Positions 28,186-36,403 of a stretch of 64,000 bases of DNA are shown here, one piece after another. The translations under genes were made by a program, and so were the position numbers. The notes under the pieces are model-generated. The model searched no databases. It was not told where the DNA came from and saw only the letters and a program-made list of their open reading frames with translations. The stretch is from Methylocaldum sp035627495. GTDB taxonomy: Bacteria; Pseudomonadota; Gammaproteobacteria; Methylococcales; Methylococcaceae. The stretch is from NCBI RefSeq assembly GCF_035627495.1, contig NZ_DASPLO010000140.1, positions 15,918-79,917 on the forward strand. The letters are read 5' to 3'. The number at the start of each line of letters is the position of its first letter. Position 1 is the stretch's first letter.

Positions 28186-28792
28186 ATCCGCTTTTGGGCT
28201 TCGCCATCTCCAAATACTGTTGTTCGACGTTCAGAAAAGCTGTTCCCAGCTCGCCTACGGCTCGATAAAAACAAGCGAACTGGGCCTCTGTTAGATCGGT
28301 AAAGAAGCGCATTATCCAAGGTGCGAGATGTTTGGCGAAAAAATCTGCTTCGCGTCCCTCGGCCTCGATAATCAGAAGGCTCATCACTTCGCACAGCGCG
28401 GCGACATGATCCTCGGGCTCCTTCGCCGATGCCTGCCGTTCGATGCCAAAGCTCCGAAGCTCGTTGCGCAGGGCCGCCAGAGGCTTCTCCATGAGAAACC
28501 CGGTGAGATACCAGGAGGCATAGGGCAGCAACTCGCCCCGAGTCGGGCCTATGAATAGCGTTTGATATTCCTCGACGAGATCAATGTCGTCGGCATCGCG
28601 TGCAGAAGCCGCCAGCCTTTTCCAGGCCCGCGCCAGCGGCGGATCGTCAGGATTCTCCCCACACGGAATGGCGGCGAGCCGGTTCAGCAGTTCCCGATCC
28701 GGTACAGAGGCCAAGAGCCGGGCCAGCAGGCTGTAGGTTTCCGCCCGCCATAGATCCTCTTCGGGAATGTGCGAAGCCGCGGTGTCGTTCAT
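28166..28792 (-). CDS. TorD/DmsD-family molybdoenzyme chaperone
   Basis: Cytoplasmic redox-enzyme maturation chaperone, probably acting on the TAT-exported formate dehydrogenase. The 208-residue helical protein has E-D-L-W-R-A-E-T-Y-S-L-L-A-R-L-L near the start, the family block E-E-Y-Q-T-L-F-I-G-P near residue 75 and E-P-E-D-H-V-A-A-L-C-E-V-M near 130. The ATG at 28792 overlaps the preceding stop (ATGA); the open frame upstream is a shadow of the polyferredoxin gene. Confidence 0.9.
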   Translation of the reverse strand: MNDTAASHIPEEDLWRAETYSLLARLLASVPDRELLNRLAAIPCGENPDDPPLARAWKRLAASARDADDIDLVEEYQTLFIGPTRGELLPYASWYLTGFLMEKPLAALRNELRSFGIERQASAKEPEDHVAALCEVMSLLIIEAEGREADFFAKHLAPWIMRFFTDLTEAQFACFYRAVGELGTAFLNVEQQYLEMAKPKSGYDKTRP

Positions 28793-30438
28793 GGCTTCTG
28801 CAAGGGCTGCCCTAAATGAGCCTTGACCCGGCACTCTTCGCACATCAAAAGTCGGCGTAGATTGTCCCCCTGAAACATCGGATGGTTCTGCAAGCGCTCG
28901 GTGATGGTCTTGATCATGGCGGCGGTGGCGAAAGGTTTGTCGCACTCGACGCAGCGGAATACCGCCTCCTCCTTGAGTAGTCGGATTTGCCGGGATTGCT
29001 GCGCATCGAAAAGGTAGCGCGGCGCCAATGCCATGGCGTCTTCGGGACAGGCTTTCTCGCACAGCCTGCACTGCACGCAGTTGGCCTCGATGAATTTGAG
29101 CTGCGGCTGGTCGCGGCCGTCGGCCAAGGCACGTTCCGGGCAGACGGATACGCAGGCGAGGCACAGCGTGCACTTTTCTTTATCCACCCGAACTTCGCCA
29201 AACGGTGCGCCGGCGGACAAGACCACTGATTCCGGTTGCCATGGCGTTTGCCGGTAAAGATGTTCGACGGCCAGACGGATGACGGTGCGCTTGTCGTCAT
29301 CCGCCGCGAAACGGGCGTGGGCGCGGCGTAATGCAGCCGAAGGCAGTTCGGGGGCTGTCAGCGAGTTGCCCGCGCGAACCAAACGTATTAGGCCGCGAGG
29401 ATAGCCCATGCCGGACAGGATTTCACCGGCATAACCGACTTGCGCGACCAGAACTTGGCGGGTCGGTTCGGTCAACTTTCCGGCCGTCAATAGGGTCACG
29501 CGCCCGACACCGTAAGCCAGGGCCGCGAGCCAGAAGTCCATGCCGCATGATCCCAGTGCCTCCAGCTCATAGGGCAGGATGTGCTTCGGCAGCTCGGTCT
29601 CGTGCTCGTTAATCCATGCGGCGCCTTCGTTGCTGTCGTGCAATAAAAGCTCGGGTTGCGAGCCGCCCGCCCCAAAAAAAGCCTCCAGCATGAGCCGCAA
29701 CCGCTTCAAGCTATCTTTCCGGCGCGGGTAGGCGTAATTCATTGCGCCCGAAGGACAGACCGTGGCGCACTCGCCGCAGCCTTGGCAGCGATAGGGGTCG
29801 ACCGCTACACGATCGCCGCGGGATTCGATGGCGCCCGTCCCGCAGGCGTCGAGACAAGCCCTACAGCCTTCGATGCGGCTCGCACCATGGGCGCACAGTT
29901 CGGGCCTGTATTCGAAGAACTTCGGCTTGTCGAATTCGCCGAGCAATTCGGCGAGGGCATCCAAGGCCTGTTTCCGTTTTATCGAATCACCTCCGGGGGC
30001 GAAATAGCCGATCGGCGGAACTGGCAGGCCGATTGACGGCGAGTCCTGCAGATCCAGTATGAGATCGAAAGCGGTGTTCGGCGGCAGCAGGACGGCTCCG
30101 ACATTGATGCGTATTCCGCCGCATCGCGCCTCCACCCGAAAAGCCCCCAAATGGCCTTCGACGTTCGTGTCCGAGCATAGCTCCAGATAGGCTATTTCTC
30201 GACTTTTCAATAGTTCGGCCAGCGTGTCCGGCGGACTGTCTGTAAACAAGACAAAGCCGCGGAGCGTGGCCGGGAGGCATTCCGTTACCGAGACAACGGC
30301 ATCGGCGTCTCCGATGATCAGCAGACAGCCGTTCGAGCGGTACGATACCAACCCGGTCGGTTCAACTTCGTAAGCAGATGCCACCTGTTTGGTGGCTTGC
30401 CGGGGACTCGGTCGGTAACTGTCGGGCGCTTCGAACAT
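28789..30438 (-). CDS. 4Fe-4S polyferredoxin associated with formate dehydrogenase
   Basis: Iron-sulfur protein of the formate dehydrogenase accessory set; the precise role is unknown. The 549-residue protein has one Cys cluster pair near residues 185-230 (C-R-A-C-L-D-A-C and C-Q-G-C-G-E-C-A-T-V-C-P) and a second near 430-480 (C-T-L-C-L-A-C-V-S-V-C-P and C-V-Q-C-R-L-C-E-K-A-C-P), so up to four [4Fe-4S] clusters. A C-terminal set of paired Cys (C-V-E-C, C-E-E-C) may bind zinc. It sits between the DUF3306 and torD-like genes. Confidence 0.88.
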   Translation of the reverse strand: MFEAPDSYRPSPRQATKQVASAYEVEPTGLVSYRSNGCLLIIGDADAVVSVTECLPATLRGFVLFTDSPPDTLAELLKSREIAYLELCSDTNVEGHLGAFRVEARCGGIRINVGAVLLPPNTAFDLILDLQDSPSIGLPVPPIGYFAPGGDSIKRKQALDALAELLGEFDKPKFFEYRPELCAHGASRIEGCRACLDACGTGAIESRGDRVAVDPYRCQGCGECATVCPSGAMNYAYPRRKDSLKRLRLMLEAFFGAGGSQPELLLHDSNEGAAWINEHETELPKHILPYELEALGSCGMDFWLAALAYGVGRVTLLTAGKLTEPTRQVLVAQVGYAGEILSGMGYPRGLIRLVRAGNSLTAPELPSAALRRAHARFAADDDKRTVIRLAVEHLYRQTPWQPESVVLSAGAPFGEVRVDKEKCTLCLACVSVCPERALADGRDQPQLKFIEANCVQCRLCEKACPEDAMALAPRYLFDAQQSRQIRLLKEEAVFRCVECDKPFATAAMIKTITERLQNHPMFQGDNLRRLLMCEECRVKAHLGQPLQKP

Positions 30439-30450
30439 TCGGGGGCAAAA

Positions 30451-30876
30451 TCAGCTTGAGGATTCGGTCTCGGCTCCGCTGTCTGGGGCGTTGTAGGCCA
30501 TCACCGGCGTGGCGGACGATTCTGGCGAGCCGGTATCCGCTGCATTGGACGAGGGCGCCTGGGCGCGTTCCAAAGCCCAACGCATGTCAGAGGTCATGAG
30601 TTCGCCGCGAGGCTCGAAAGCGGTATAGTCGCCGTCGTAGTCGTCCAGCCCGTCACGAACGGAAAATTCCGGCTGCCGAAACAACTCGTGTAGGGCCTGT
30701 GGGTCGAATGATCCGTTCTCCGAACTCTCGGTCAGCCCATCGTGAACGACTTTCGGTGGCCCGGCCAGTTCGTTATTCTCTTTCGCGTTCAGCTTGTTTC
30801 TTGCCCAACGCTTGAAGAAAGAATCGTGTTTCTGCATTTCGGCAAACTTGCGGGTTAATTCGGTCTTCGCGGTCAT
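30451..30876 (-). CDS. DUF3306 protein of the formate dehydrogenase locus
   Basis: Small acidic protein typical of proteobacterial formate dehydrogenase accessory clusters, function unknown. The family hallmark F-F-K-R-W-A-R-N-K lies near the N-terminus, and the C-terminus is low-complexity Ser/Glu/Ala. ATGs at 30876 and 30837 are both possible; neither has a clear Shine-Dalgarno. An IS110-type remnant begins 17 bases upstream on the other strand, so the original 5' region may have been replaced. The partner DUF3305 gene that often precedes it is absent. Confidence 0.78.
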   Translation of the reverse strand: MTAKTELTRKFAEMQKHDSFFKRWARNKLNAKENNELAGPPKVVHDGLTESSENGSFDPQALHELFRQPEFSVRDGLDDYDGDYTAFEPRGELMTSDMRWALERAQAPSSNAADTGSPESSATPVMAYNAPDSGAETESSS

Positions 30877-30892
30877 CGAAATGGATTGGCCT

Positions 30893-30976
30893 ATGGGCAA
30901 AGGGAGTCCGGGCACGAACACTACCACCATTGCTGTGGACCTGGCAAAGACCGATTTCGAATTGGCGATCGCCCAT
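30893..30976 (+). pseudogene. IS110-family transposase N-terminal remnant
   Basis: An ATG at 30893 opens about 28 codons, including T-T-T-I-A-V-D-L-A-K and F-E-L-A-I-A, the RuvC-like N-terminal pattern of IS110 transposases. The similarity stops near 30976, where unrelated sequence leading to the methyltransferase gene begins. It marks the left junction of the accessory region and suggests that an IS110 element took part in its insertion. Confidence 0.6.
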
Positions 30977-31017
30977 CCAAACCTACTGTGCAGCCTTGTA
31001 TCGAAGGAGTTCGCTTC

Positions 31018-33543
31018 ATGCCGTTCGGCAAATCCATCGCCCGGCACGTTTATTTCCACGTAAATCTGCTGAAAACTTTAGAGCCGGAATTGCGGGAAGC
31101 GATTTACGCCGCCGGCCGCATTGCCCAAGTACATCCTGGAGAGGACTACAACGTCGTCAAGCTGAACCAGGACCGAAACGGTGTTTCGCTGCTCGATTAT
31201 CCGGGTTTTCTCGAAGAAGGCTTTCCGGTTCTCAGCCGCTACTGGACGGTCGATCTCGACAAAAACACCGCCCGCTTCCGCACCTACGAAAACTCCCTCA
31301 ACCCGCCGATACTGCACCGCAAGGAACTGCTGCTGCCCGCAAGTCATCCGCATCGGGAAACCTTCGAGGCGTTGACCGCCGCCGCAGAACAAATCGGCCT
31401 ATTCGATGACCCCTGTCGTATCGGTTTCAAGCAAGCTTGGGAAATGCTGCTGTCACAGCGCGGTTATCGGGTAATGGGGCATGAACTGGTGCCTATCGGC
31501 AATGACGAATCGGACCTTGCCGGTTCTTTCTTGTCTTCCGATTTCATCGGCGTCGCCCGCTATCTCACCGCCTTAACCCGCTACGGATTTTCCGCACCGG
31601 TCCAAACCCTCGCCCGCTTTGGCTTCTTGGACGGCTCCAAAACAGTGTTCGACTACGGCTGCGGACGGGGGGGCGACGTGCGCGGTCTCAAGGAAAACGG
31701 CATCGAGGCCGCTGGCTGGGACCCGTATTACGCGCCCGACGAAACCAAGCGGAGCGCCCATATCGTCAACCTGGGTTTCGTGATCAACGTCATCGAGGAT
31801 ATGGACGAGCGCATCGAAGCCCTACAAGGCGCCTACCGGCTGGCTGAGGAACTGTTAGCGGTCTCGGCCATGCTGGCCAACCCGGAGGCCTTGCGCGGCA
31901 CGCCATACGGCGACGGCATTCTGACTTCGCGCAACACCTTTCAGAAGTACTACACCCAGGGCGAACTCCGCGCCTTCATCGCTGAGGTGCTGGACGAAGA
32001 GCCCCTGCCGGTCGGCCCCGGTATCTTTTACGTCTTCAAAGACAAGGATGCCGAGCAGCGCTTCATGGTCGGACGGCTGGAGAATCGGCGGAATACATTG
32101 CGGCTCTCCCATCTGTCGCACCCGACAAGGCCGGCACGGATCGACAAGGTGGAAGCCAGGTACGAGCAACATCGGGAACTCCTTGAATCGCTGTGGGAAA
32201 GCTGCCTAAACCTGGGCCGTGATCCCGACCGTAGCGAGTTTCCACACCCGGACGCCGTCGCCATCCATTTCGGCTCGCTCCCGGCGGCCTTGCGCTTCAT
32301 CAAATCCCGCAAGGACAACGCCGAGGCTGTCCTCGAACACGCCCGGCGATCCCGCATCGACGACCTTCGCGTCTACTTCGCGTTGTGGCAGTTCGAAAAG
32401 CGCAAACCTTACCGCCATTTCGAAGCCCACCTGCAAAAGGACATCAAAGCCTTCTTCGGCGATTATCGCGCCGCCCTCGAATCTGGCCGGGAACTCCTGT
32501 TCGCCGCCGCCAGTCCTGAGGCCATTGAACGAGCCTGCCGAGAAGCCGCCGAGCAAGGCGTCGGCTGGCTGGAAGAAGGGGAATCGCTGCAACTGCCCAC
32601 ATGGCTAGTGGTGCAACTGCCCGCCATTCTGCGCGCCTATGTCGGCTGCGGCGTTCTCCTCTACGGCGACGTGAGCAGCGCCGATCTCATCAAGATTCAT
32701 ATCCGTTCCGGCAAGCTCACCCTGATGAGTTTCGACGATTTTTCCGGCAAACCGCTGCCGCGTCTGCTGCAACGGGTGAAGATCAACCTTCGCACCCAGG
32801 AACTCGACATCTTCGACTACGGCGAGCAATACGAACCGCCCTATCTCTACCGGAAATCCCGCTTCATCAACGAAGAGTTTCCGAACTACGCCGAACAACT
32901 GGCTTTCGACGAAGCGCTGGAAAACTTAGGACTGTTCGATTTCAGCGGCTACGGCCCCAAGCCGACGGAATTCCATGCCCGGCTTGCAGCCGCCCGCTGG
33001 GCCATCGACGGCTTTCGCCTCGTCCGCAGCCGCGCCACTCCGGATTTGGATGCCGCCTGCGGGCGTTATTTCATCTACCGCCAACTGATCGAATGCGGCG
33101 AAACTCAAGCCCGCACCGGTTTACCCAACCTCCCCAATGAACCCGACAGCTACACCGCGCTGTACGCCCTCGCCGTCAACATTCTGGACCCGGTGGTCGA
33201 CTATTTCGGAATGATCGAACTCACCTACGGCTTCTGCTCGCCGGAACTCGCCAGACAAATCCCCGCCCGCATCGCCCCGGAACTGGACCAGCACGCCGCC
33301 CACGAACTGAGCCGGAAAGGCAGCCCGATCTGCCCCCGACTCGGCGCGGCGGTAGATTTTTTGGTGCGGGATGAAAACATGGAAGAAGTCGCCCGCTGGA
33401 TCATGGCGAACCTCCCCTATGATCGGTTGTATTACTATGGCCCGGATAAGCCGGTGCATGTCAGCTATTCGGAGCGTCCGGCGGGGGAAGCGTACGAAAT
33501 GAGGGTGGTTGGAGGGAGGAGGGTGCCGAGGGTTTTCAGATAA
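31018..33543 (+). CDS. DNA phosphorothioation-associated putative methyltransferase
   Basis: Large protein of a family found beside dnd genes; its substrate is not established. The 841-residue product has an N-terminal segment, a SAM-binding methyltransferase core with F-D-Y-G-C-G-R-G-G-D-V near residue 212 and a long C-terminal region. The ATG at 31018 has AAGGAG 8 bases upstream; the open frame starting earlier includes IS110 remnant sequence. It is transcribed opposite to the dnd operon and convergent with ccdB. Confidence 0.85.
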   Translation: MPFGKSIARHVYFHVNLLKTLEPELREAIYAAGRIAQVHPGEDYNVVKLNQDRNGVSLLDYPGFLEEGFPVLSRYWTVDLDKNTARFRTYENSLNPPILHRKELLLPASHPHRETFEALTAAAEQIGLFDDPCRIGFKQAWEMLLSQRGYRVMGHELVPIGNDESDLAGSFLSSDFIGVARYLTALTRYGFSAPVQTLARFGFLDGSKTVFDYGCGRGGDVRGLKENGIEAAGWDPYYAPDETKRSAHIVNLGFVINVIEDMDERIEALQGAYRLAEELLAVSAMLANPEALRGTPYGDGILTSRNTFQKYYTQGELRAFIAEVLDEEPLPVGPGIFYVFKDKDAEQRFMVGRLENRRNTLRLSHLSHPTRPARIDKVEARYEQHRELLESLWESCLNLGRDPDRSEFPHPDAVAIHFGSLPAALRFIKSRKDNAEAVLEHARRSRIDDLRVYFALWQFEKRKPYRHFEAHLQKDIKAFFGDYRAALESGRELLFAAASPEAIERACREAAEQGVGWLEEGESLQLPTWLVVQLPAILRAYVGCGVLLYGDVSSADLIKIHIRSGKLTLMSFDDFSGKPLPRLLQRVKINLRTQELDIFDYGEQYEPPYLYRKSRFINEEFPNYAEQLAFDEALENLGLFDFSGYGPKPTEFHARLAAARWAIDGFRLVRSRATPDLDAACGRYFIYRQLIECGETQARTGLPNLPNEPDSYTALYALAVNILDPVVDYFGMIELTYGFCSPELARQIPARIAPELDQHAAHELSRKGSPICPRLGAAVDFLVRDENMEEVARWIMANLPYDRLYYYGPDKPVHVSYSERPAGEAYEMRVVGGRRVPRVFR

Positions 33544-33572
33544 TGGGCGTGGGTTGACTCCTGTCCCCCTTC

Positions 33573-33890
33573 TCAGAATCCCTGGAACAAAAAATCCAAT
33601 GCCCCGGTAATAGCGAACTGCTGGTCGGCTAGCGACCCGACTGGCGTTTTCAACAAACGCAATGGCACGGCAGCAAGTTTCGGGGTTTCCAGAACGCACT
33701 CGATATTCTCGATATCGAATACCGGCATGAGATTCGCGGGGATTTGTGTCTCCGGGAAGCGGTCTCGCCGCCGTAGCGGTATTACTACGCGGGTTTCCAA
33801 ACCTTGCAGCAAATCGCTCTGCACCTCGACCAGATAAGGTACATCGGCGGCATGAGCGCCGCCGTTGCGGTACACGTCGAAGCGCGCCAT
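33573..33890 (-). CDS. ccdB: CcdB-family toxin
   Basis: Type II toxin predicted to poison DNA gyrase. The 105-residue protein begins M-A-R-F-D-V-Y-R-N and has P-Y-L-V-E-V-Q-S-D-L-L and T-R-V-V-I-P-L, close to the CcdB pattern, and ends in the family-like C-terminus with hydrophobic F-L-F-Q-G-F. It starts one base after the ccdA stop. The pair probably helps retain the accessory region. Confidence 0.9.
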   Translation of the reverse strand: MARFDVYRNGGAHAADVPYLVEVQSDLLQGLETRVVIPLRRRDRFPETQIPANLMPVFDIENIECVLETPKLAAVPLRLLKTPVGSLADQQFAITGALDFLFQGF

Positions 33891-33891
33891 G

Positions 33892-34131
33892 TTAGAACAT
33901 CCGCCATTCGTCCAGCGGCAAACCTTCGTCCGCCACGGTGCGGTTATAAGCGGCGATGAAGCCGGCATTTTCCTCCCGCCAGCGCCGCTCGCGTTCGCGC
34001 CGCACCAAATCGCGCAGAAATTGATCGCAGGCTTGCGAGATGTTGATGCCCAGTGCCTTGGCCTCGCTCAACACGTCGGCGGAAAGAGTGATATTAGTGG
34101 CTTTCTTGGGCGCTGTGACGGTGGGTGCCAT
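33892..34131 (-). CDS. ccdA: CcdA-family antitoxin
   Basis: Labile antitoxin and DNA-binding autoregulator partnered with CcdB. The 79-residue protein has a ribbon-helix-helix N-terminal part (A-T-N-I-T-L-S-A-D-V-L-S-E-A) and a CcdA-like C-terminus with N-R-T-V-A-D-E-G-L-P-L-D-E-W-R. Promoter and operator lie just upstream (34159-34195). Confidence 0.88.
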   Translation of the reverse strand: MAPTVTAPKKATNITLSADVLSEAKALGINISQACDQFLRDLVRRERERRWREENAGFIAAYNRTVADEGLPLDEWRMF

Positions 34132-34158
34132 GGCCCGATCTCCGATGATGTTTTGTAT

Positions 34159-34195
34159 TCATGCGCATGATAATGCAACAGTCATGCTATTGCCA
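34159..34195 (-). promoter_or_regulatory. ccdAB promoter with palindromic operator
   Basis: On the minus strand, TGGCAA (34195-34190) and TATCAT (34172-34167) are spaced by 17 bases. A perfect palindrome TCATGCGCATGA (34159-34170) overlaps the -10 box, the expected position for a CcdA autorepression site. Confidence 0.5.
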
Positions 34196-34320
34196 CTCAG
34201 CGTAAGATCAGCCCAAAAGCCTTGGGAATAGGCTTCAGTCCATAACCGAATCCGAACGGATTCATAGGCTTCCAAGCTGCTATTTGAGAGCCTAGGAATT
34301 CCAACTTCCTTGAATCAAGA

Positions 34321-35199
34321 TTACGTGGTAATCACGTCGTTTAAAAACGATTTAAGTTCATCGGGCACCCGCCCAGCGCGTCTGATTTCCTCAGCCAAGT
34401 GTCCGAGATGATCGCAAACTTTCCCTGACAAGGAATGGCATGTGACTAGCCGCGATAGCAATGCTTTACCGTGAACACGGCGGCGTAGCCCTTCGAAACG
34501 CTGTTGATCTGTGCCACTTTGATGATCAAACCGGTCCACTTTGTTGATGTTTTCGGAATAAGTAGCCTGTTCAATGGAGGAACATCCGGAAAGCATCGCG
34601 CTTTGGATATGGTTATCCACCAATTGTCTGTTGGGAAAGCAGTTTGTTAATCCATCGCCAGTTTGCGATCTGCCGAATTGGTGTGCCATCGCATTGTAGG
34701 CGGCATGGGGTACCAATGCCTCACAGTGCGCTCGAAACTCCTGATGTATTTGGGTTGCTGGTCGCACCACTCGTAACTTTGCCCGCGCGAGATAAGCTTC
34801 GCAGACATCTATATCCGCCAAGTAATTTTCTAATTCCCATAACAGAGTAGCTTTAACGTAGGGTCCAAATGGAGTAGATAGGCTGAATTTGACATCATCG
34901 GTCTCCCAAACTAAATCCCACTCTCCCTTGGCCATCAGCGCGTCCCTATCTACTAAACCCCAAGCCAAATTACCTTGCGCCCGCTGGTTTCGCACGTGAT
35001 TGATAACGGCTGTACACCCTGAAGTGCCGGCCTGTTGATTTACCGCCACAAACTCGACCTTTTGCTGGTTATCACGAAACCAGATTTCGGCGTAGATATA
35101 CCGATCGCTTTCGGATTCCAAGTACAAAACCGGTACTCCACCATACCGGCGAGTAAATCCATCACTCTTCAGTTTGTCTTGTTGCTTCAACGTTGCCAC
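34321..35199 (-). CDS. DUF4435-like TOPRIM-type protein, predicted effector of the dnd operon
   Basis: The 292-residue protein has a TOPRIM-like arrangement: L-Y-L-E-S-E-S-D-R (Glu28, Asp32) followed by W-G-L-V-D-R-D-A (Asp84, Asp86). Such domains pair with ABC-type ATPases in OLD/PARIS-like defence modules and often act as nucleases. The gene overlaps the upstream AAA ATPase gene by 38 bases and is the last gene of the dnd operon. The DUF4435 assignment is from motif layout only. The most C-terminal part shows no motif I recognise. Confidence 0.65.
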   Translation of the reverse strand: MATLKQQDKLKSDGFTRRYGGVPVLYLESESDRYIYAEIWFRDNQQKVEFVAVNQQAGTSGCTAVINHVRNQRAQGNLAWGLVDRDALMAKGEWDLVWETDDVKFSLSTPFGPYVKATLLWELENYLADIDVCEAYLARAKLRVVRPATQIHQEFRAHCEALVPHAAYNAMAHQFGRSQTGDGLTNCFPNRQLVDNHIQSAMLSGCSSIEQATYSENINKVDRFDHQSGTDQQRFEGLRRRVHGKALLSRLVTCHSLSGKVCDHLGHLAEEIRRAGRVPDELKSFLNDVITT

Positions 35200-36403
35200 G
35201 ATTATTCAACCCCCCATAAATTTCCGCAGCTTCCCGCGCAATTCGCTCCGCGCGCGATTCTTCTCCCACCGTTTCGATAATGAAACCACCTTTGCGCAGC
35301 CCTTCTTCTTCGATATCGTGGGCGAAGGCTTTCATCATCCGTTCCGAATGGGTAGCCAGAAAGACGATTAATTTCGGAAATGCTTGCTTTGCCATCTTCA
35401 TAAGCGAAAACAGCACGCCGTATTGCCAATTCCGGTGCAAATGTACTTCGGGCTCGTCGATAAGCAGAAAAGTATTGCCGGTCATGTGAGCCCCCAGGCG
35501 CAGATAGATTTGCACTAGACTTTTCTCGCCACTGGAGAGGCGATCGAGCCGATGCTCATGGCCCTCATTGACAATGATGCCTTCCGGCGGGTCCTTGCGG
35601 ACGCCCTTGAGAAATTTGGGAGTTTCCGCAAATACATTGTCATTGACCGTTTTCACGGCCTGTTCGAAACGCCGATCCTCCAGCCACTTAAGCCAGACCA
35701 GCAGGTTATCGAGGGAATCCCGCCAATCGCGGCCTTCGATGTCGAACACGTGGACGGGGCGATAGTTCCAATCCCGCGGAGCAACGATCGACCGTTCGAT
35801 ATCGGGGACCCGCTGAATATTGCGGTAAGCGGAGAAATAGATCAGCGTCGGATAGGTCAGTGGATCACCCCCGAATTCTTTCAGGGGCATACCGACAGCG
35901 TTAGCTATCAAAGCATTGAAATCTTTTGCCCAATCGCTAGCGCGCAAAGCCACTAAGCGTCCGGCGGCGGTCCGTCGGAAACCCAAGCGGTGCCATTCAC
36001 CGGCACCGACCCGGCGCAAATCTTCCTCGCCCCAGGCCTTGAGGCTGTATTCCTCACCGATTTCACCACCGATCAGGGACAGCACGTAGGATTTTGCACT
36101 GTAGCCCGTTTCGCCCAAAGTAACCTTAACGTCCAACTGCGCACGCCCTCCTTCCCGATCCAGCGGTTCGAACCCGAAGGATGGCAGTTCCTCGCGGCCC
36201 AGCATATTCATGAGGGCCACCAGCAATTCGAACACGGTGGTTTTGCCGCGCCCATTCTTCGAAACGAACAGGTAGAAATTGCAGGGCTCGTTTCCGGCGT
36301 CGGTAAGATCGAACTCCTCCACACGGTCCTGAAACGGCCCCACGCGGTCCACCGTCAGACACAAAGGAGCGAATTCGTGGATCAGAGTTTCCGAAGAAAT
36401 CAT
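35162..36403 (-). CDS. AAA/ABC-type ATPase, partner of the DUF4435-like protein
   Basis: P-loop ATPase of the SMC/OLD-like class: Walker A S-K-N-G-R-G-K-T-T (48-56), ABC signature L-S-S-G-E-K-S (289-295), Walker B F-L-L-I-D-E-P-E-V-H-L-H (312-323) and switch His352 in A-T-H-S. At 413 residues it lacks a long coiled coil, unlike DndD. The start at 36403 overlaps the DndE-FtsK stop by 4 bases with GGGAGG upstream, so it is translated as part of the dnd operon. With the following gene it resembles the AriA/AriB pair of PARIS. Confidence 0.8.
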   Translation of the reverse strand: MISSETLIHEFAPLCLTVDRVGPFQDRVEEFDLTDAGNEPCNFYLFVSKNGRGKTTVFELLVALMNMLGREELPSFGFEPLDREGGRAQLDVKVTLGETGYSAKSYVLSLIGGEIGEEYSLKAWGEEDLRRVGAGEWHRLGFRRTAAGRLVALRASDWAKDFNALIANAVGMPLKEFGGDPLTYPTLIYFSAYRNIQRVPDIERSIVAPRDWNYRPVHVFDIEGRDWRDSLDNLLVWLKWLEDRRFEQAVKTVNDNVFAETPKFLKGVRKDPPEGIIVNEGHEHRLDRLSSGEKSLVQIYLRLGAHMTGNTFLLIDEPEVHLHRNWQYGVLFSLMKMAKQAFPKLIVFLATHSERMMKAFAHDIEEEGLRKGGFIIETVGEESRAERIAREAAEIYGGLNNRGNVEATRQTEE

